Positions 52,763 through 63,690 of a stretch of 64,000 nucleotides of DNA are shown here, in pieces (positions within the stretch are counted from its first letter, which is position 1; each line of letters starts with the position of its first letter). Location of the stretch: the NCBI GenBank assembly GCA_032716605.1, contig CM064509.1:44136120-44200119 (forward strand), read 5' to 3'. This DNA is from Paralithodes platypus (taxonomy: Eukaryota > Arthropoda > Malacostraca > Decapoda > Lithodidae). The notes beneath the pieces were generated by a model. The model had not been told where the DNA came from. It did not search any database and worked only from the letters and a program-made list of their open reading frames with translations. Made by a program: the position numbers and the translations under genes.

Positions 52763-54290
52763 TCTGACATACGGAGCCCTGTATGTTAATTTAAGAGTTA
52801 GAATTAGAGTTGAAGGAGCCAAACTACCCAAACGGTGAAGCAGACTAGCGAGCGAACGAGCGAGTGGTTAAACCAGCTCGCCCGCATACCTGCAAACAAG
52901 CCTTCACACCTGCGTGCGTCATAGGGGACCCTGCAAACTACCTCGATGACCGATGCTATGACGTATGATCGACGCCAGGAGCTGTGAGTGGACCAGGCAC
53001 CTGTTATGCGACTCGAGGAGCTATGATTGGAGCAGTCACCAACCCCCGCCTCCTGATTCGTTCCTACACCATCATTGTTTGGTATATAAGACCCGAGTTG
53101 TGGGCATTCAAATCAGTCTCATTTGGAGTTGGGGAAGGTGAACTTGCAGCTGGAGGAAGACGGGGTGAAGTATTATAATGGGATTGTGACTGTCAGTCAG
53201 ATTATATATGTGTGTGTTAAGTGTGTTCCGTGTAAACACTTACGTTATGTTGGTTAGTGAGATATGTGATTGGGAATTAACGTGAACGCTACTATTATGT
53301 GTTTAACTATTTGATTGCGAATTAACGTTAACGCTACTATTTATGTACTTAACTATTTGATTGGGAATTAACGTTAACGCTATTATTATGTACTTAACTA
53401 TTTTAGTTGACTAACTTGTGGACTAAAGCAACTCTTTAAGTAATTGGGTTATGATGAAAGTAATACTATTGTTTTATGATAATACTTACGAGTTCTTTCA
53501 TTTTCTTTTAATTAAGCTTACATTGCTTAACGGTGCTTAGTACGGTGATGCTATTGTCTCTTATTAGTAATATCGCCTTAGACTAACATGGCTGTGATAA
53601 TATTACTTATAGTGATTTCCTAAGCTGAAGAAAATTCTTTTAGCTTCAAAATATTATTTTTGCTTTTCATATTATTTGAGTGAGACCTGAATCGAATCTA
53701 TGAAACGATCCTGTAACTTTATTTACTCATAATCAAACTTCAATGTTACGTGGTTAAGAAATACATTTGACTAATTATTAAATATATATCTAACTTTTTA
53801 TGTGACTTTGATATTAATCCTGATGATAATAATAATATAATACTATTAACGTAAGACAAGAACCAAGAATAATTACATTAAATATAAATACAAGGACATA
53901 TAAGAAAACTATCTATTCATTTCAAAAAGGGTAAGAGACAGAAATATTCTTACTTTAATATTTATCTTCCAAGACTTTTATAGAATTAATAGTCCTTCTT
54001 TAGATATAACTTCTTCGGTTCATAACCATAGCCTACTAAGCTTCGGTTAAATAATATTCTTTATAAATACTACATGACTTTAATTAGTTTCAGTATTTTT
54101 CATAATTAAAGAGTATCAGTCCATAAAGGATACTAAGTCCTAAGATCCAAAAAGGAAAGGAAGCAACAACAGGAAATTATTTTATTAGATATTACTTTTG
54201 TTTTGCCTTCAGCTGACTGATACCTTAATATATATCTCTGTGCTATCTAGATTCATCAAGTTAACCACTTGAGGATCAAGATACGTAACA
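52763..54290 (+). repeat. Element B 3' LTR
   Basis: Matches 46506-48020 except for small indels (for example an extra ~10 bp near 53212-53225) and a few substitutions. It ends ATACGTAACA before ATTG. Confidence 0.93.
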
Positions 54291-54294
54291 ATTG

Positions 54295-55948
54295 ATACGG
54301 TGGCTAACCGAAGTGGTCTCCTAGAGAATTTTGTAAAAAAAAAAATCAGCGAGAAATGGGCCCATTAAATCAAACCAGTATTCAGTTGTCAGGAGCCGGG
54401 GGTCAACCACTGACAATCCTAGGAAAAACTAACAAGGCGGTAGTGCAGTGGAAGGGAATTACCTTCACCACCGATTTTTTTGTTTTATCGGGAAAAGCCA
54501 GTAGTGGAGTCGATGGGTATCTGGGGATAGATCTCATGAGCCAGTTGGGAGTAACTATTCAGTGTGGGCCAAAAGACACAACGACTACTCTTCAACCTCA
54601 AATAGTAGCTACCACAGGAAAACTATCTATCCCTCCTAGACCTTGGAAAATGATAGAGATTCCCCCCAAACCAGGCATGACTGCCGGGATTTTTGAACCT
54701 GACGCACAGAATGGGGTGAGAATATCTCCTACCTTCATTACTGCTGACCAGAGGAAACTAGTCTTAGCTCATTTCGGTGAGGACACGATTAGTTATAAAA
54801 AAGGGCAACTGTTAGGACAAGTCACCCCCGCTCAACCCACTACTGTTGGAACTGAGGGACCCGTGAACTTACCTGAGATCCCGAAAAAATTAACATCAAG
54901 TCAAGCCAGTACTTTACATGAATTGCTCTGGACGTACCGAGATGTGTTTGCTCAAAACGAAGGGGACCACAGATCGGCTCGAACCCGACACACCCATGAG
55001 ATACACATGCAAGGGCCTCCTATTAGGCAACCCTACCGACGACAAAACCCTATTATGAGACATAAAGAAAAGGAACAAGTTGAAGACATGATTAAACAGG
55101 GGATAGTAGTGGAATCATACAGTCCGTGGTCATCTCCAGTAGTCCTAGTAAAAAAAAAAGATGGGTCTACTCGGTTCTGTGTAGACTATCGAAAATTAAA
55201 CGATGTCACTATCAAAGATGCGCAGCCCCTACCTCGTATTGACGACTCGTTAGAATCCCTCAATGGGTCGACCTGGTTCTCTACCCTAGATCTCCAGAGT
55301 GGATACTGGCAGGTACCAGATAGGTCCGAGGATCAAGAGAAAACCGCATTTGCCACGAGCGAAGGCAAACTCTACCAGTTTACTGTCTTGCCGTTTGGAG
55401 TTTGCAATGGCCCCGCCAGTTTCACTAGAGTCATGGACGAAGTATTGAGAGGATTAACCTGGAAAACTTGTTTGGCGTACTTAGATGATATTATAATTTT
55501 TTCTGCTAGTTGGGAAGAACATATTCACCAACTCCAAGAAGTGTTAGAAAGAATAAGGGGAGCAGGACTTAAGCTGAAACCTTCAAAATGCCAACTAGGG
55601 GCCCGTGAGGTGGCATATCTAGGGCCTGTGGTTTCCGGAAAAGGTATTCAACCGGACCCACATAAAGTGAGATCTATTACTGAAATCTCACCTCTATCCT
55701 GTGTCAAAGAGATTCGAGCGTTTCTAGGAATGTCCTCCTACTATCGAAGGTTCATACCCAACTTCTCTAAGATTGCTCGCCCCATGACTCAGAGATTAGA
55801 AAAAGGGAGGGGGTTTGACTGGGATGAGAGTTGTCAGGTAGCGTTTGATCACTTGAAGCAGAAATTAACTTCTAACCCCATAGTTTGTCATTCGGATTTC
55901 ACCAAGCCGTTTAAACTATACACCGATGCTTCTGATGAAGGGCTGTGA
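54295..55948 (+). pseudogene. Gypsy A-2 protease remainder and reverse transcriptase
   Basis: The protease resumes after element B. The joined active-site reading is DTV rather than DTG, and a break occurs near 54335. An ORF from 54356 carries the protease C-terminal part (YLGIDLMSQLGV), then RT: GIVVESYSPWSSPVVLVKKK, TRFCVDYRKLNDVT, FSTLDLQSGYWQV, LPFGVCNGPASFTRVMDE, catalytic YLDD at 55478-55489, LKPSKCQLGAREVAYLG and SYYRRFIPNFSKIARPM. RNase H starts as LYTDASDEGL and stops at TGA 55946-55948. The RT is complete. Confidence 0.92.
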
Positions 55949-55997
55949 GCCGTTCTGGCCCAGAAAGTGGACGGAAAGGAAAGCATAGTGGCCTGTG

Positions 55998-58277
55998 TGA
56001 CGTTAACCACTCCGTTAGAACCGCATGGCTTGTCTTACAGTGACTCGCTAGGATCGCCAGGGCAGTGGATGGGGCTACAGTTTATGTATTAGAGTGTGCT
56101 TTATTTCATATGAAAGCTTGTGTCATGGGCAGTCCAGAAAGGCTCTTTGTTTTCACCCATGTTAAGGCTTTATATATTTAATTGTAAAGTATATGTTTTA
56201 TCATTAACTAGTAATGATGGGATCTGGGAGAGAGAGAGAGAGTAGAACAGAGTGAGAGGGAGCGCGCAGTGTTTTTGTCCCGCTTGATGACGTCACGGCT
56301 GGCTGCCTCGTGGGGGTTGGCTGAGAGAGGTCCTTACCATGCTGCTAGCTCCCTTGCTAGTGGCTAGAGGACTTGTAACCGCTTTTTTCCCACGCGCCTC
56401 GAGCTAGTGCGAGTATATATACAGTTCCTCGCCACTCTCTCCCTCAGATCTGGTTTTCAGAACGCATCCATCTTTTTTCCTTGCTACCTGTCCCCCGCTC
56501 CGCACCTGAGAATCTTTTCCTCTGCCTACCTCTCTCTTTTTTCATATCTTTCACCACCTTTTTATTAATATTATACTCCCTCTGGTTAACTCTGCAAAAT
56601 CAGCTTCATGCTGGCCAGTTGTATTGTGCGTTAAGGTCTGATATAACCCATGTATGTTAGTGTTAAGATAAGTTGATCACGAAGCATTGGTTGGCATTCA
56701 TATTATTTAGTACCGCTTCCTTTGATTATTAGTGTTCTGCTGGATTAGATAATGCTAGACTAGAGGTCGGATATTATAAGGTATTGTTTCCTATGAGTGC
56801 TGGCTTTAGTTAAAAGTGGCACGACATACCTAAGAACTGGAGTTGATTGAGTAAATTCTAGTCTGTGTGCCATTGAGAGTAGAGCATGCACGAATGAGGG
56901 CTTTTTGCCTATACCATTCTGCACTGTTCTAAGCTCGTTGTTTGTCTTTGAGGTACGCCAGGAGAACGCTTAATACTTCGGTATTAAGGTTTCTCAATAG
57001 AGCTACCCTTCCCTATAACGTAATATTTGACGCACAGACTTGAGATTTGCACTAGGCTATGCGGCATGCCATGCGCTCCAGTATCTCGTATCATTGACTC
57101 TAGCTAGACTTTATCAGTCACAGTAGACATTAAGTATATTAAACCAATTACTCTTTTTATGTATACCCGTTTATGATTACACAAGCATTTCGCAGCCTAG
57201 TTTGATGTATTGAGACACAAACGACTTAGGCTCTTTTTGTTGATAGGAATACTGCATTGTCGTGGCGATTATTATTATTGTTGTAGTGTTTAGGATATTC
57301 TTGGCTCCGACGGCATTATATATTCTGCCTTTTTGTGTGCATAGCCTGCACGAGCATTGTTCCGCTGCCTGCCTTTTTGGGTTCCATTTCCGATACGAGC
57401 ATCTTTATAGCATCTAACATTTAACACCTTACGAGCGGCCTATGCGGTTTATTTATGTGTACCGCACAGCGGGGTGTTTTTAGCCAAAATAGGGCTGTTT
57501 ACGTGATCATTTTCATGCCTAAATAAGACCCAGAACGTAAAACAAGTACCTATCCCTGAAAGGGCATAAACAGAGCTTTCGAATGACACCATAACGATCC
57601 TTGTATGATGGATAGTTTTCTTGCAATAACCGTGCAACGCGAGTGCAAAAAGCAGGTAATTCGGTACTTTCAGTACATAATTGAGTATGTAGCGAGTGAG
57701 AGAGGGAGGAGGGAGCTGAGATTTGTGTCAGTACGTTCGCCGCGGTGGTCTGGAGCAGTCATACGCTCGCTAGTCTCCTGCCACCACTTGTCTCTCTCTC
57801 TCAGCCACATTACGTGCTGAAATTGCCACTCGAGTTATGTCGAGCGCCGCCACATAGTCCAGCTTTATTTAACTCGACTTATGTTGCTCGCCGCTAAATA
57901 AGGGTTAAAGAAGATTCCTTGTTGGTGTTGAAGGACTTTAGTGCACTTTCTTTCATGCAGGAGTGCCTGACATTTATTGATTAAAGTAACATAAGCTGTA
58001 ACTTCTCTTACCACCTTACTTTGCATACCATAACCAAGCACCTTCGGTTATAGGTAGTAATAGGCTGTTTTCACATAACATTAAGCCTAAAGTAGACGCA
58101 CATTTATTGAGAGTTTGATAGCCTATTATTGCATATAGAACTCTGTAGAGTATTTGTGTTCTTTGTTCACTGGGAATATACATCAGAGGTTGGAGCTAGC
58201 GCTTTCCGTTGTAGCATTTATGCCATTACTAGTCCAATGAATAAGAGCCCTGATATATTTGAACCCCAGTCGTAACA
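55998..58277 (+). mobile_element. Probable solo LTR (element D), 2.3 kb with nested MITE
   Basis: Insertion splitting A-2 RNase H, bounded by a 6-bp (or 5-bp) duplication CCTGTG at 55992-55997 and 58278-58283. The insert starts TGACGTTA and ends TCGTAACA (TG...CA). It holds a TATA box (TATATATA near 56415) with initiator-like TCAGATC about 35 bp later and no ORF. Without the MITE (57425-57904 plus TTAA) it is about 1.8 kb. A solo LTR fits best; another kind of non-coding element with a short duplication is possible. Confidence 0.65.
57425..57904 (-). mobile_element. 480-bp TTAA MITE, family 1, copy 4 (inverted)
   Basis: TTAA at 57421-57424 and 57905-57908. It starts CACCTTACGAGCGGCC and ends GCCGCTAAATAAGGG, the reverse of the other copies. 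Confidence 0.95.
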
Positions 58278-58620
58278 CCTGTGCTAGCCGGACACTGAAT
58301 AAGGGCGAAAATAATTATAGCGTTACGAAAAAGGAATGTCTGGCTCTAGTGTGGGCTGTACAATATTTCCGTCCGTACCTAGCCGGGGTCCACTTTGAAG
58401 TTATTATGGACCACCGTAATACAATGGCTCCGAAAAATGAAAACGGAAGACGGACTATTTGTCAGGTGGAAGGGGATTTTGGAAGAGTACTCTTTTGAAG
58501 TTAGACATAGACCCGGTAAATTACACACTAATGCCGATGGCTTGTCTTGACTACTGGTAGCACCCGTTCAACCCACTGAACCTCACAGGGAAAAACATGA
58601 CCCTAGACCTAGTAATAAAG
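58278..58620 (+). pseudogene. Gypsy A-2 RNase H, second part
   Basis: After element D the frame continues [34 protein letters not shown] and VIMDHRNTM, an RNase H end with a shift near 58440. The following bases encode the RH-integrase connection (EVRHRPGKLHTNADGLS-like) with stops. Confidence 0.85.
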
Positions 58621-59357
58621 TAAAGTTTTCGGAGGGAGCCTGGAGGGATTCTCAAGATCGGGTCGTACTTGATTATTCAAAGGCAAAACACATGATCCAA
58701 ATCCTCCACGGACAAAAGGGAAGGGAGGCTCATTTGGGACAGTCTAGGGTTCTCCAACAATTCAATGAAAGGTACTGGACCAAGAGGGCCGACCAGATTG
58801 TTAAAGAAGTCGTTCAAAATTGTTTGGGATGCCAGAGGGGCAAAGATGGAAGGGGACCTAGACAGTTACCCAGACATATTACCGCTGGTACACCCTGGGC
58901 CAAATTATCAGTGGATATTATGGGACCTCTGCCCAGACAGACAAACAAAAGGTACATCTTGACCTGTGTCGACATTTTCTCTAAATACACGGTTGCTTGC
59001 GCTATCCCGGACAAGAAAGCTGAAACGGTGGCCAAGGTTATCCTGGAAAAGATAATTTTTGTGTATGGCACCCCTGGAGGTATTCTGAGTAACAGAGGAA
59101 AGGAATTTAATAATGAGATCTGGCAACGCCTGGGAGAAACCTTGGGGTACCAGATACAGCACACCTCCCCGTATTACCCTCAGGGAAATGCTGTCTGTGA
59201 AAGGAATCATAGGGTGGTGTTAGCCAACTGCATCCGGGCTAGTCTGAGCTCACAAGGGGAGAAAATCGTCCGGGGTTGGCCGGAACTTTTGCCTGAAATT
59301 GTCTGGAGAATAAATACCACGGTCTGTAGAACTATATACGGGGTATTCTCCCTATGA
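58621..59357 (+). pseudogene. Gypsy A-2 integrase with Asp-to-Asn at a catalytic position
   Basis: Open from 58692. The zinc domain (GQSRVLQQFNERYWTKR, NCLGCQRGKDGRG) and the first catalytic Asp (SVDIMGPLPRQTNKRY) are present. The second catalytic position reads GILSNRGKEFNN, with Asn where the family has Asp. The catalytic Glu is in YPQGNAVCERNHRV. Open to 59357 with a frameshift before SPYEIIFG. Even in frame, the Asn would be expected to abolish strand transfer. Confidence 0.9.
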
Positions 59358-59745
59358 GATTATCTTTGGCAACATACCGAAATTGCCTCAAGAACGATTA
59401 TTGCCCTACCCCCGTTCCTACACGCAGTATTCCCAACCCAGAAAATATTGGAAGGAACAAAGGGAGCGACGACAGAAAGTGCATGATCATATTGCTCAGC
59501 AACAGCCTAAGAAAGTTTCTCTAAATAATCCTTATTACCGGGGGGGGGGGGGGGGGGGGGGGAGTATATTTTGGTCAAGAGACATGACCCCACCCGAGCT
59601 GGTAAACTGGAGGAGAAATACGAAGATCCTTTCAGGGTTGTTGAGACAAACGGGCCCTATCAAGTGTTATATTTACATCATGGAGATATCTGTCAGTAAT
59701 TCATATTCGTTATACCAAACGATATGAGGGTTATTTTCCCCCAGA
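59358..59745 (+). pseudogene. Gypsy A-2 integrase C-terminal region with poly-G tract
   Basis: Continues with PQERLLPYPRSYTQY and KVHDHIAQQQPKK, then a poly-G run at about 59541-59562 inside the coding region, which has changed length and frame. The GPY/F-like module (EKYEDPFRV / GPYQVLYLHH in other frames) is recognisable by comparison with A-1. Confidence 0.8.
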
Positions 59746-59746
59746 G

Positions 59747-60595
59747 ATGAGCGAGTGGAGTAGCGAGGAAGGGAGCGAAGAGGAAAAGGAATCCAGGGTC
59801 GACGACCCTGATACTTCCTCAGCTCGGACCAATGTTAGAGGTCCTACTCTGACTCGGGACTACCTAGAAGATTCTCCACTCTGGTGGTTGCTTAGTCTAA
59901 AAAAACGAGAGGGTCTTCCTGAGGTTGAGCCAGAAGGAGACATAGGAAGCGAAGAGATCGTATCTAGTGAGGAAGATGATTTCTATGAGCTTACCGAGGA
60001 GGAAAAGTCTACGGTCCCAGACAGCGAAGTTTCAGTTTCCCCGAGAGATTTAAATAGGACTTTAAGTAGTGAGGAAGAGTGTCCTCGAGACGAGGTAGAA
60101 CCGCGAGGCGTATCTTTTGACGGCAACCAGATAAACGGTTCTCCCACAGCTAGAGTGAAAGAATCCAAAGGAACTCCGTTGCTTAACGTTCCGGATAAGA
60201 CTCTCGGTAAAGCGAATAAGTTCATGGGCCCCACCGAAACTGTCACTCGCAGTGGTAGGATTAGCCGCCCACCAATCAGGTACTTGGACGAGGCTATAAA
60301 TAGGACCCCCGGGGCACGTGCCTGTCAGTTGCAAGGCACCATGCCTCTCCCCTCTGACCCTCAGTACCGACTCCGTCGACTGGTAGCAATAGTCGACGGG
60401 CAGGGGCAAAGAATTAATACCACTCGAGCTCTCAAACAGTTTCTCAGCCAGCCCGGGGAGGTTTTAATAGCCAAAATTATCGTGGGAAATCAGAATCCTG
60501 TACTCCAGTTACATAAATGTCTCTGTGAGCATAGTGGACTGGTGGAGTGGCAGCCTGAGGGCATAAATTTTAGAGGAACGGTATTGCGGCGATGA
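59747..60595 (+). CDS. Gypsy A post-integrase ORF (ORF3), 282 aa
   Basis: Acidic, Ser/Glu-rich protein following the integrase C-terminus. The N-terminal half is dominated by Glu/Asp/Ser (SEWSSEEGSEEEKE, SSEEDDFYELTEEEKS). The middle carries TRSGRISRPPIRYLDE. The C-terminal ~85 residues (MPLPSDPQYRLRR, INTTRALKQFLSQPGEVLIA, LCEHSGLVEWQPEG, GTVLRR) are conserved with A-1. It has no signal peptide, membrane segment or furin-like site, so it is not an envelope. In intact elements it is probably a C-terminal extension of Pol. The frame ends at TGA 60593-60595, where A-1 has TCA; the same frame is then open into the 3' LTR. Confidence 0.75.
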   Translation: MSEWSSEEGSEEEKESRVDDPDTSSARTNVRGPTLTRDYLEDSPLWWLLSLKKREGLPEVEPEGDIGSEEIVSSEEDDFYELTEEEKSTVPDSEVSVSPRDLNRTLSSEEECPRDEVEPRGVSFDGNQINGSPTARVKESKGTPLLNVPDKTLGKANKFMGPTETVTRSGRISRPPIRYLDEAINRTPGARACQLQGTMPLPSDPQYRLRRLVAIVDGQGQRINTTRALKQFLSQPGEVLIAKIIVGNQNPVLQLHKCLCEHSGLVEWQPEGINFRGTVLRR

Positions 60596-60610
60596 GGAGC
60601 TCGCCTAAAA

Positions 60611-60621
60611 TCAGTAGGGGG
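60611..60621 (+). promoter_or_regulatory. Gypsy A-2 polypurine tract
   Basis: TCAGTAGGGGG directly before the 3' LTR TGATAAAG. It lies within the frame linking ORF3 to the LTR ORF. Confidence 0.6.
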
Positions 60622-62763
60622 TGATAAAGTAGATAAGCCCTCCGCCAATCACTGCGCTCCCTTTCACTTGCTTGCACAGCCAGCTGAGTTTGACAGCTCA
60701 CGGCTGCAACATCCCACACCTTGCCCACCAGCCAATCAGCGGCCTCCATTATCGGAGTGCGAAGCTGGACTTCAGATTACTCCACCTCAAAAGTTACTCT
60801 CTTTCTCTTCCCGAGGAGTTCCTTCTGATTATCCACTAACTAATACCTCGGTGTACCTGTACTCCCGTAAGCCGCCAAAAGAGGTTTATAATGAGCTTCC
60901 TGGGACTTATTTTGAAGAAAGGAAAGAGGAGGTGAAAGAAGCAAGAATTCCGACCGAGCGTGCCACCACACGTGCCCGCCAGCCAATCAGAGAGAGAGCG
61001 GGGGGGGGTCTGACTATAAAGGCTTCCGCGCACAGGCCACTGGGGTCACTCACCCCTCGGAACTCACCGGGTTACCACACTGCAACCTACTTGCTCTCTC
61101 TCGCCCGGGAATAAAGGAGAACCAGGAACCCACCTTTCCAGTTACCCTGCCCTCACCTAAAGTCACAACACAGACCACCCCAGACCTCTTCTCACTTTCG
61201 CCCACTCGGAGGATGCACCATCAGTATCCTGCCGCCTGTCGTCACGTTGCTAGTCTGCACACATACAATCAAGCGTTTCAAGAGGGACGACAGAAGGTGG
61301 ACGGAAGCGAGGACTTCCAGAAGAGCTACTGGCCAGCTCTGAGGTGGTAAAGCACAGTTCCAGACACACACACACACCTGATCCAGCATACCAGAATATA
61401 TTTGTTTAAGGATCCATATTGGGCCCATATACGATAAAGGAAGAAAGAAAGATGTTGTTGACTAACCTGGTGGTTCCTATAAAAATTGATGTGTCCTTCT
61501 AGGACAAGACTAAAAGAAAAATAATGTAGACTCACCTGAATCCATAAAGAAGATAAAGATGATGATGTGTTATTAATTAGTTATTTTTGTTAGCAACGGC
61601 GCCATGCCAAAAGAGTTATTATATAGGATCTGATAGGAGAGATTAAATATTAAAAGAGTAAAAGTAAAGAGGGGAGGGAAAGAATACTTCTGTTAATAAA
61701 TGAGGCAACCAATAAGTTAAAGAGGGAAACAGTTGTTTAGTTGCCTGATAGATTAGCTATAGCTTGGGAAGGACACTAGTCCATCTGACTCATTCATTAA
61801 GCTGTGAAAAAGGAAACTGTGAAGAAGGACACTAGTCCAATGTTAATTACGTGATTATTAAGTTTAAAAGAGCTATTCCGTGTATGCGTTTGAGGCACGG
61901 TTCATCTTTTGTTAGAACGATTATTGATTAAGGTAGAAGGTAACATAACGTGTTTGTAATAGGGTTACTTGAGGGTAAATTCGGAAGGTGTCATTGAGAT
62001 AAAGATTGTAAACCTATATTGTGAAGTAACTGGGTGACGGAACCCAATAGTGTCATTGAGATAAAGATTGTAAACCTAGATTGTGAAGTAACTGGGTGAC
62101 GGAACCCACTAGTGTCATTGAGGAAAAGATTGTAAACTTATATTGTTGAAGTAACTGGGTGACGGAACCCATATTATATGTGAGAGAGAACTTGTAATCT
62201 CAGTCGGTAATTTGTACGATTTTATGTCATTGTTGAGGTACTTGTGTAGTAACGACGGTTGTGTCAAAGGAGTAAATAGATATAATGTATTGAGGAAATA
62301 GATTATATGTGTTATAGCCTTGGTATTGAGAAAGGATACAGAAGGCAAAGTAAACGTGGACAAATCTCAAGAGTAGAGGAAAGAATATAATTTTTGTTTT
62401 AGTTAGGCAAAGAGCAAATGTTTCATTAGGCCCTGGTCTCAATAAAAGACACAGCAGGGTTTCGATGTAATTATTTAGGATTAATCACTAATAACGGGTC
62501 GTATGATCGAAGCCGACTTGAGTCAATACCTGAATAGCGGGGATTCAGTTAGGGAGTAACGGGAACTTTAGGGGTCCAATTGCAACCTAGCATGAATCGA
62601 CTTAATATTCAATCTGCGTCTTGAACTCATCTCAGCCCGAGCCAAGAACCTATTATTAGAGTAGTTAGGAAGTCTGTTAAATAAAATATACGAACTTCTA
62701 GATGACTGTCGAATTATCCCCCGTAATAGTAGTAGCCTAGCAGAATTAACAATAAATACTACA
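60622..62763 (+). repeat. Gypsy A-2 3' LTR
   Basis: TGATAAAGTAG...AATACTACA, partner of 43428-45564. The LTR ORF (in frame with ORF3 apart from one TGA) runs to about 61000 and is then shifted by small indels near the TATA-like region (61010). Confidence 0.94.
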
Positions 62764-62815
62764 ATCATTATTTCTACATACGTCCTTAACGTGTTAAGGA
62801 CGTTTGTAGAAATAA

Positions 62816-62819
<4 letters not shown>
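62764..62819. repeat. Near-perfect 27-bp-arm palindrome
   Basis: ATCATTATTTCTACA-ACGTCCTTAAC and its complement meet around a central GT, with one mismatch. It starts at the right target duplication of A-2 and runs into a TA array. Confidence 0.95.

Positions 62820-62871
<52 letters not shown>
62820..62871. repeat. (TA)n microsatellite
   Basis: TA array following the palindrome. Confidence 0.97.
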
Positions 62872-62874
<3 letters not shown>

Positions 62875-63690
62875 CTATCGAGCGTACTAATAAGCGTGTC
62901 ATTTTTCCTTGTACCTACTACGGGACAGAGAGCACCTAAAAATCATATAGGTACTCAGACCAGGTAAAGGAAGTTATCTTACCTCTCATCCTGTAATTTG
63001 AGTGCTCACTGACCTTATTAGCTGCTCCCTTGCCCTGTAGCAGTGTTAACCGACCTGCAATACCTGCAACGGCTAATCCCGGCCAGATACCCTACTGCTG
63101 TTCTTACTGACCCTAGTAGACCTGTACAGTTCACCCTGAACAATTATCGACCTGGAGTGTTCATGGACATCCTAGTATTTAAAACCAGCACATAGCTGGA
63201 TAGATATTACTGCGATATTGAGACGCTTTTCCCATCGAAGATCTGGCTTTCAGATACCCTTTAACGTAAATCTAATTGATTTAAATTGCCTAGTAAATTA
63301 TTAACCCTCACACGCTACCAGTAACGTAATTATTCACCTATAGGTATATTGTTACACGTTTGTCCGGCCACTAAGTCGCCAAACCGCTTCCTTACCTATA
63401 CATGAAGAGATCTGCCCTACCTACACATTATACTAAACTTACGCTAGTTATTCCCACACATATTTGAGCCTGATTAGGATTTCATTTATCATCATTGTGT
63501 CTCACAGTGTACGTGCTTATTATAATGTCCTTTCTGATGTCTTGTATTATGTTTGTGATTGTATTTTGAGCCTTCCTATGTATTGTTCTCTGACAACTAG
63601 TGTAAATATTCATGTTCACTATACCCATGCTTAATAAATAAACTTATATATATACTATTGTACTCTCTCAACACTTCTCCCTCGGTAACA
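62872..63690. other. Unassigned DNA
   Basis: No coding domain. The A-rich signal AATAAATAAA near 63631 and the general look resemble the end of an LTR or UTR, but no partner copy exists in the window. Confidence 0.4.

Larger units (their letters stand above)
46506..54290 (+). mobile_element. Gmr1-like gypsy element B (protease-integrase-RT order)
   Basis: LTRs at 46506-48020 and 52763-54290 are about 98-99% identical. The target duplication ATTG (46502-46505 and 54291-54294) lies in the codons of the A-2 protease active site. The internal order is gag, protease, integrase, RT. That is copia order in a protein set that is clearly Ty3/gypsy, the arrangement known from Gmr1-like elements. The RT is decayed and RNase H is missing. 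A 480-bp MITE splits gag. Confidence 0.93.
43428..62763 (+). mobile_element. Gypsy-type LTR retrotransposon A-2, nested
   Basis: LTRs at 43428-45564 and 60622-62763; a 5-bp duplication ATCAT lies at 43423-43427 and 62764-62768. The order is gag, protease, RT, RNase H, integrase, post-integrase ORF. Element B interrupts the protease (46506-54290) and a probable solo LTR interrupts RNase H (55998-58277). The 5' LTR seems to lack its first three bases (TGA). The coding region is frameshifted in gag, stopped in RNase H and shifted after integrase, so it is inactive. Confidence 0.93.

Noticed and set aside
57605..57820. 71-aa ORF present in several places
   Set aside because: It lies inside the 480-bp MITE and is broken or altered in the diverged copy.
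59747..60595. Envelope gene of gypsy A-2
   Set aside because: It has the position of env but no signal peptide, membrane segment or cleavage site; the protein is acidic and soluble-looking.
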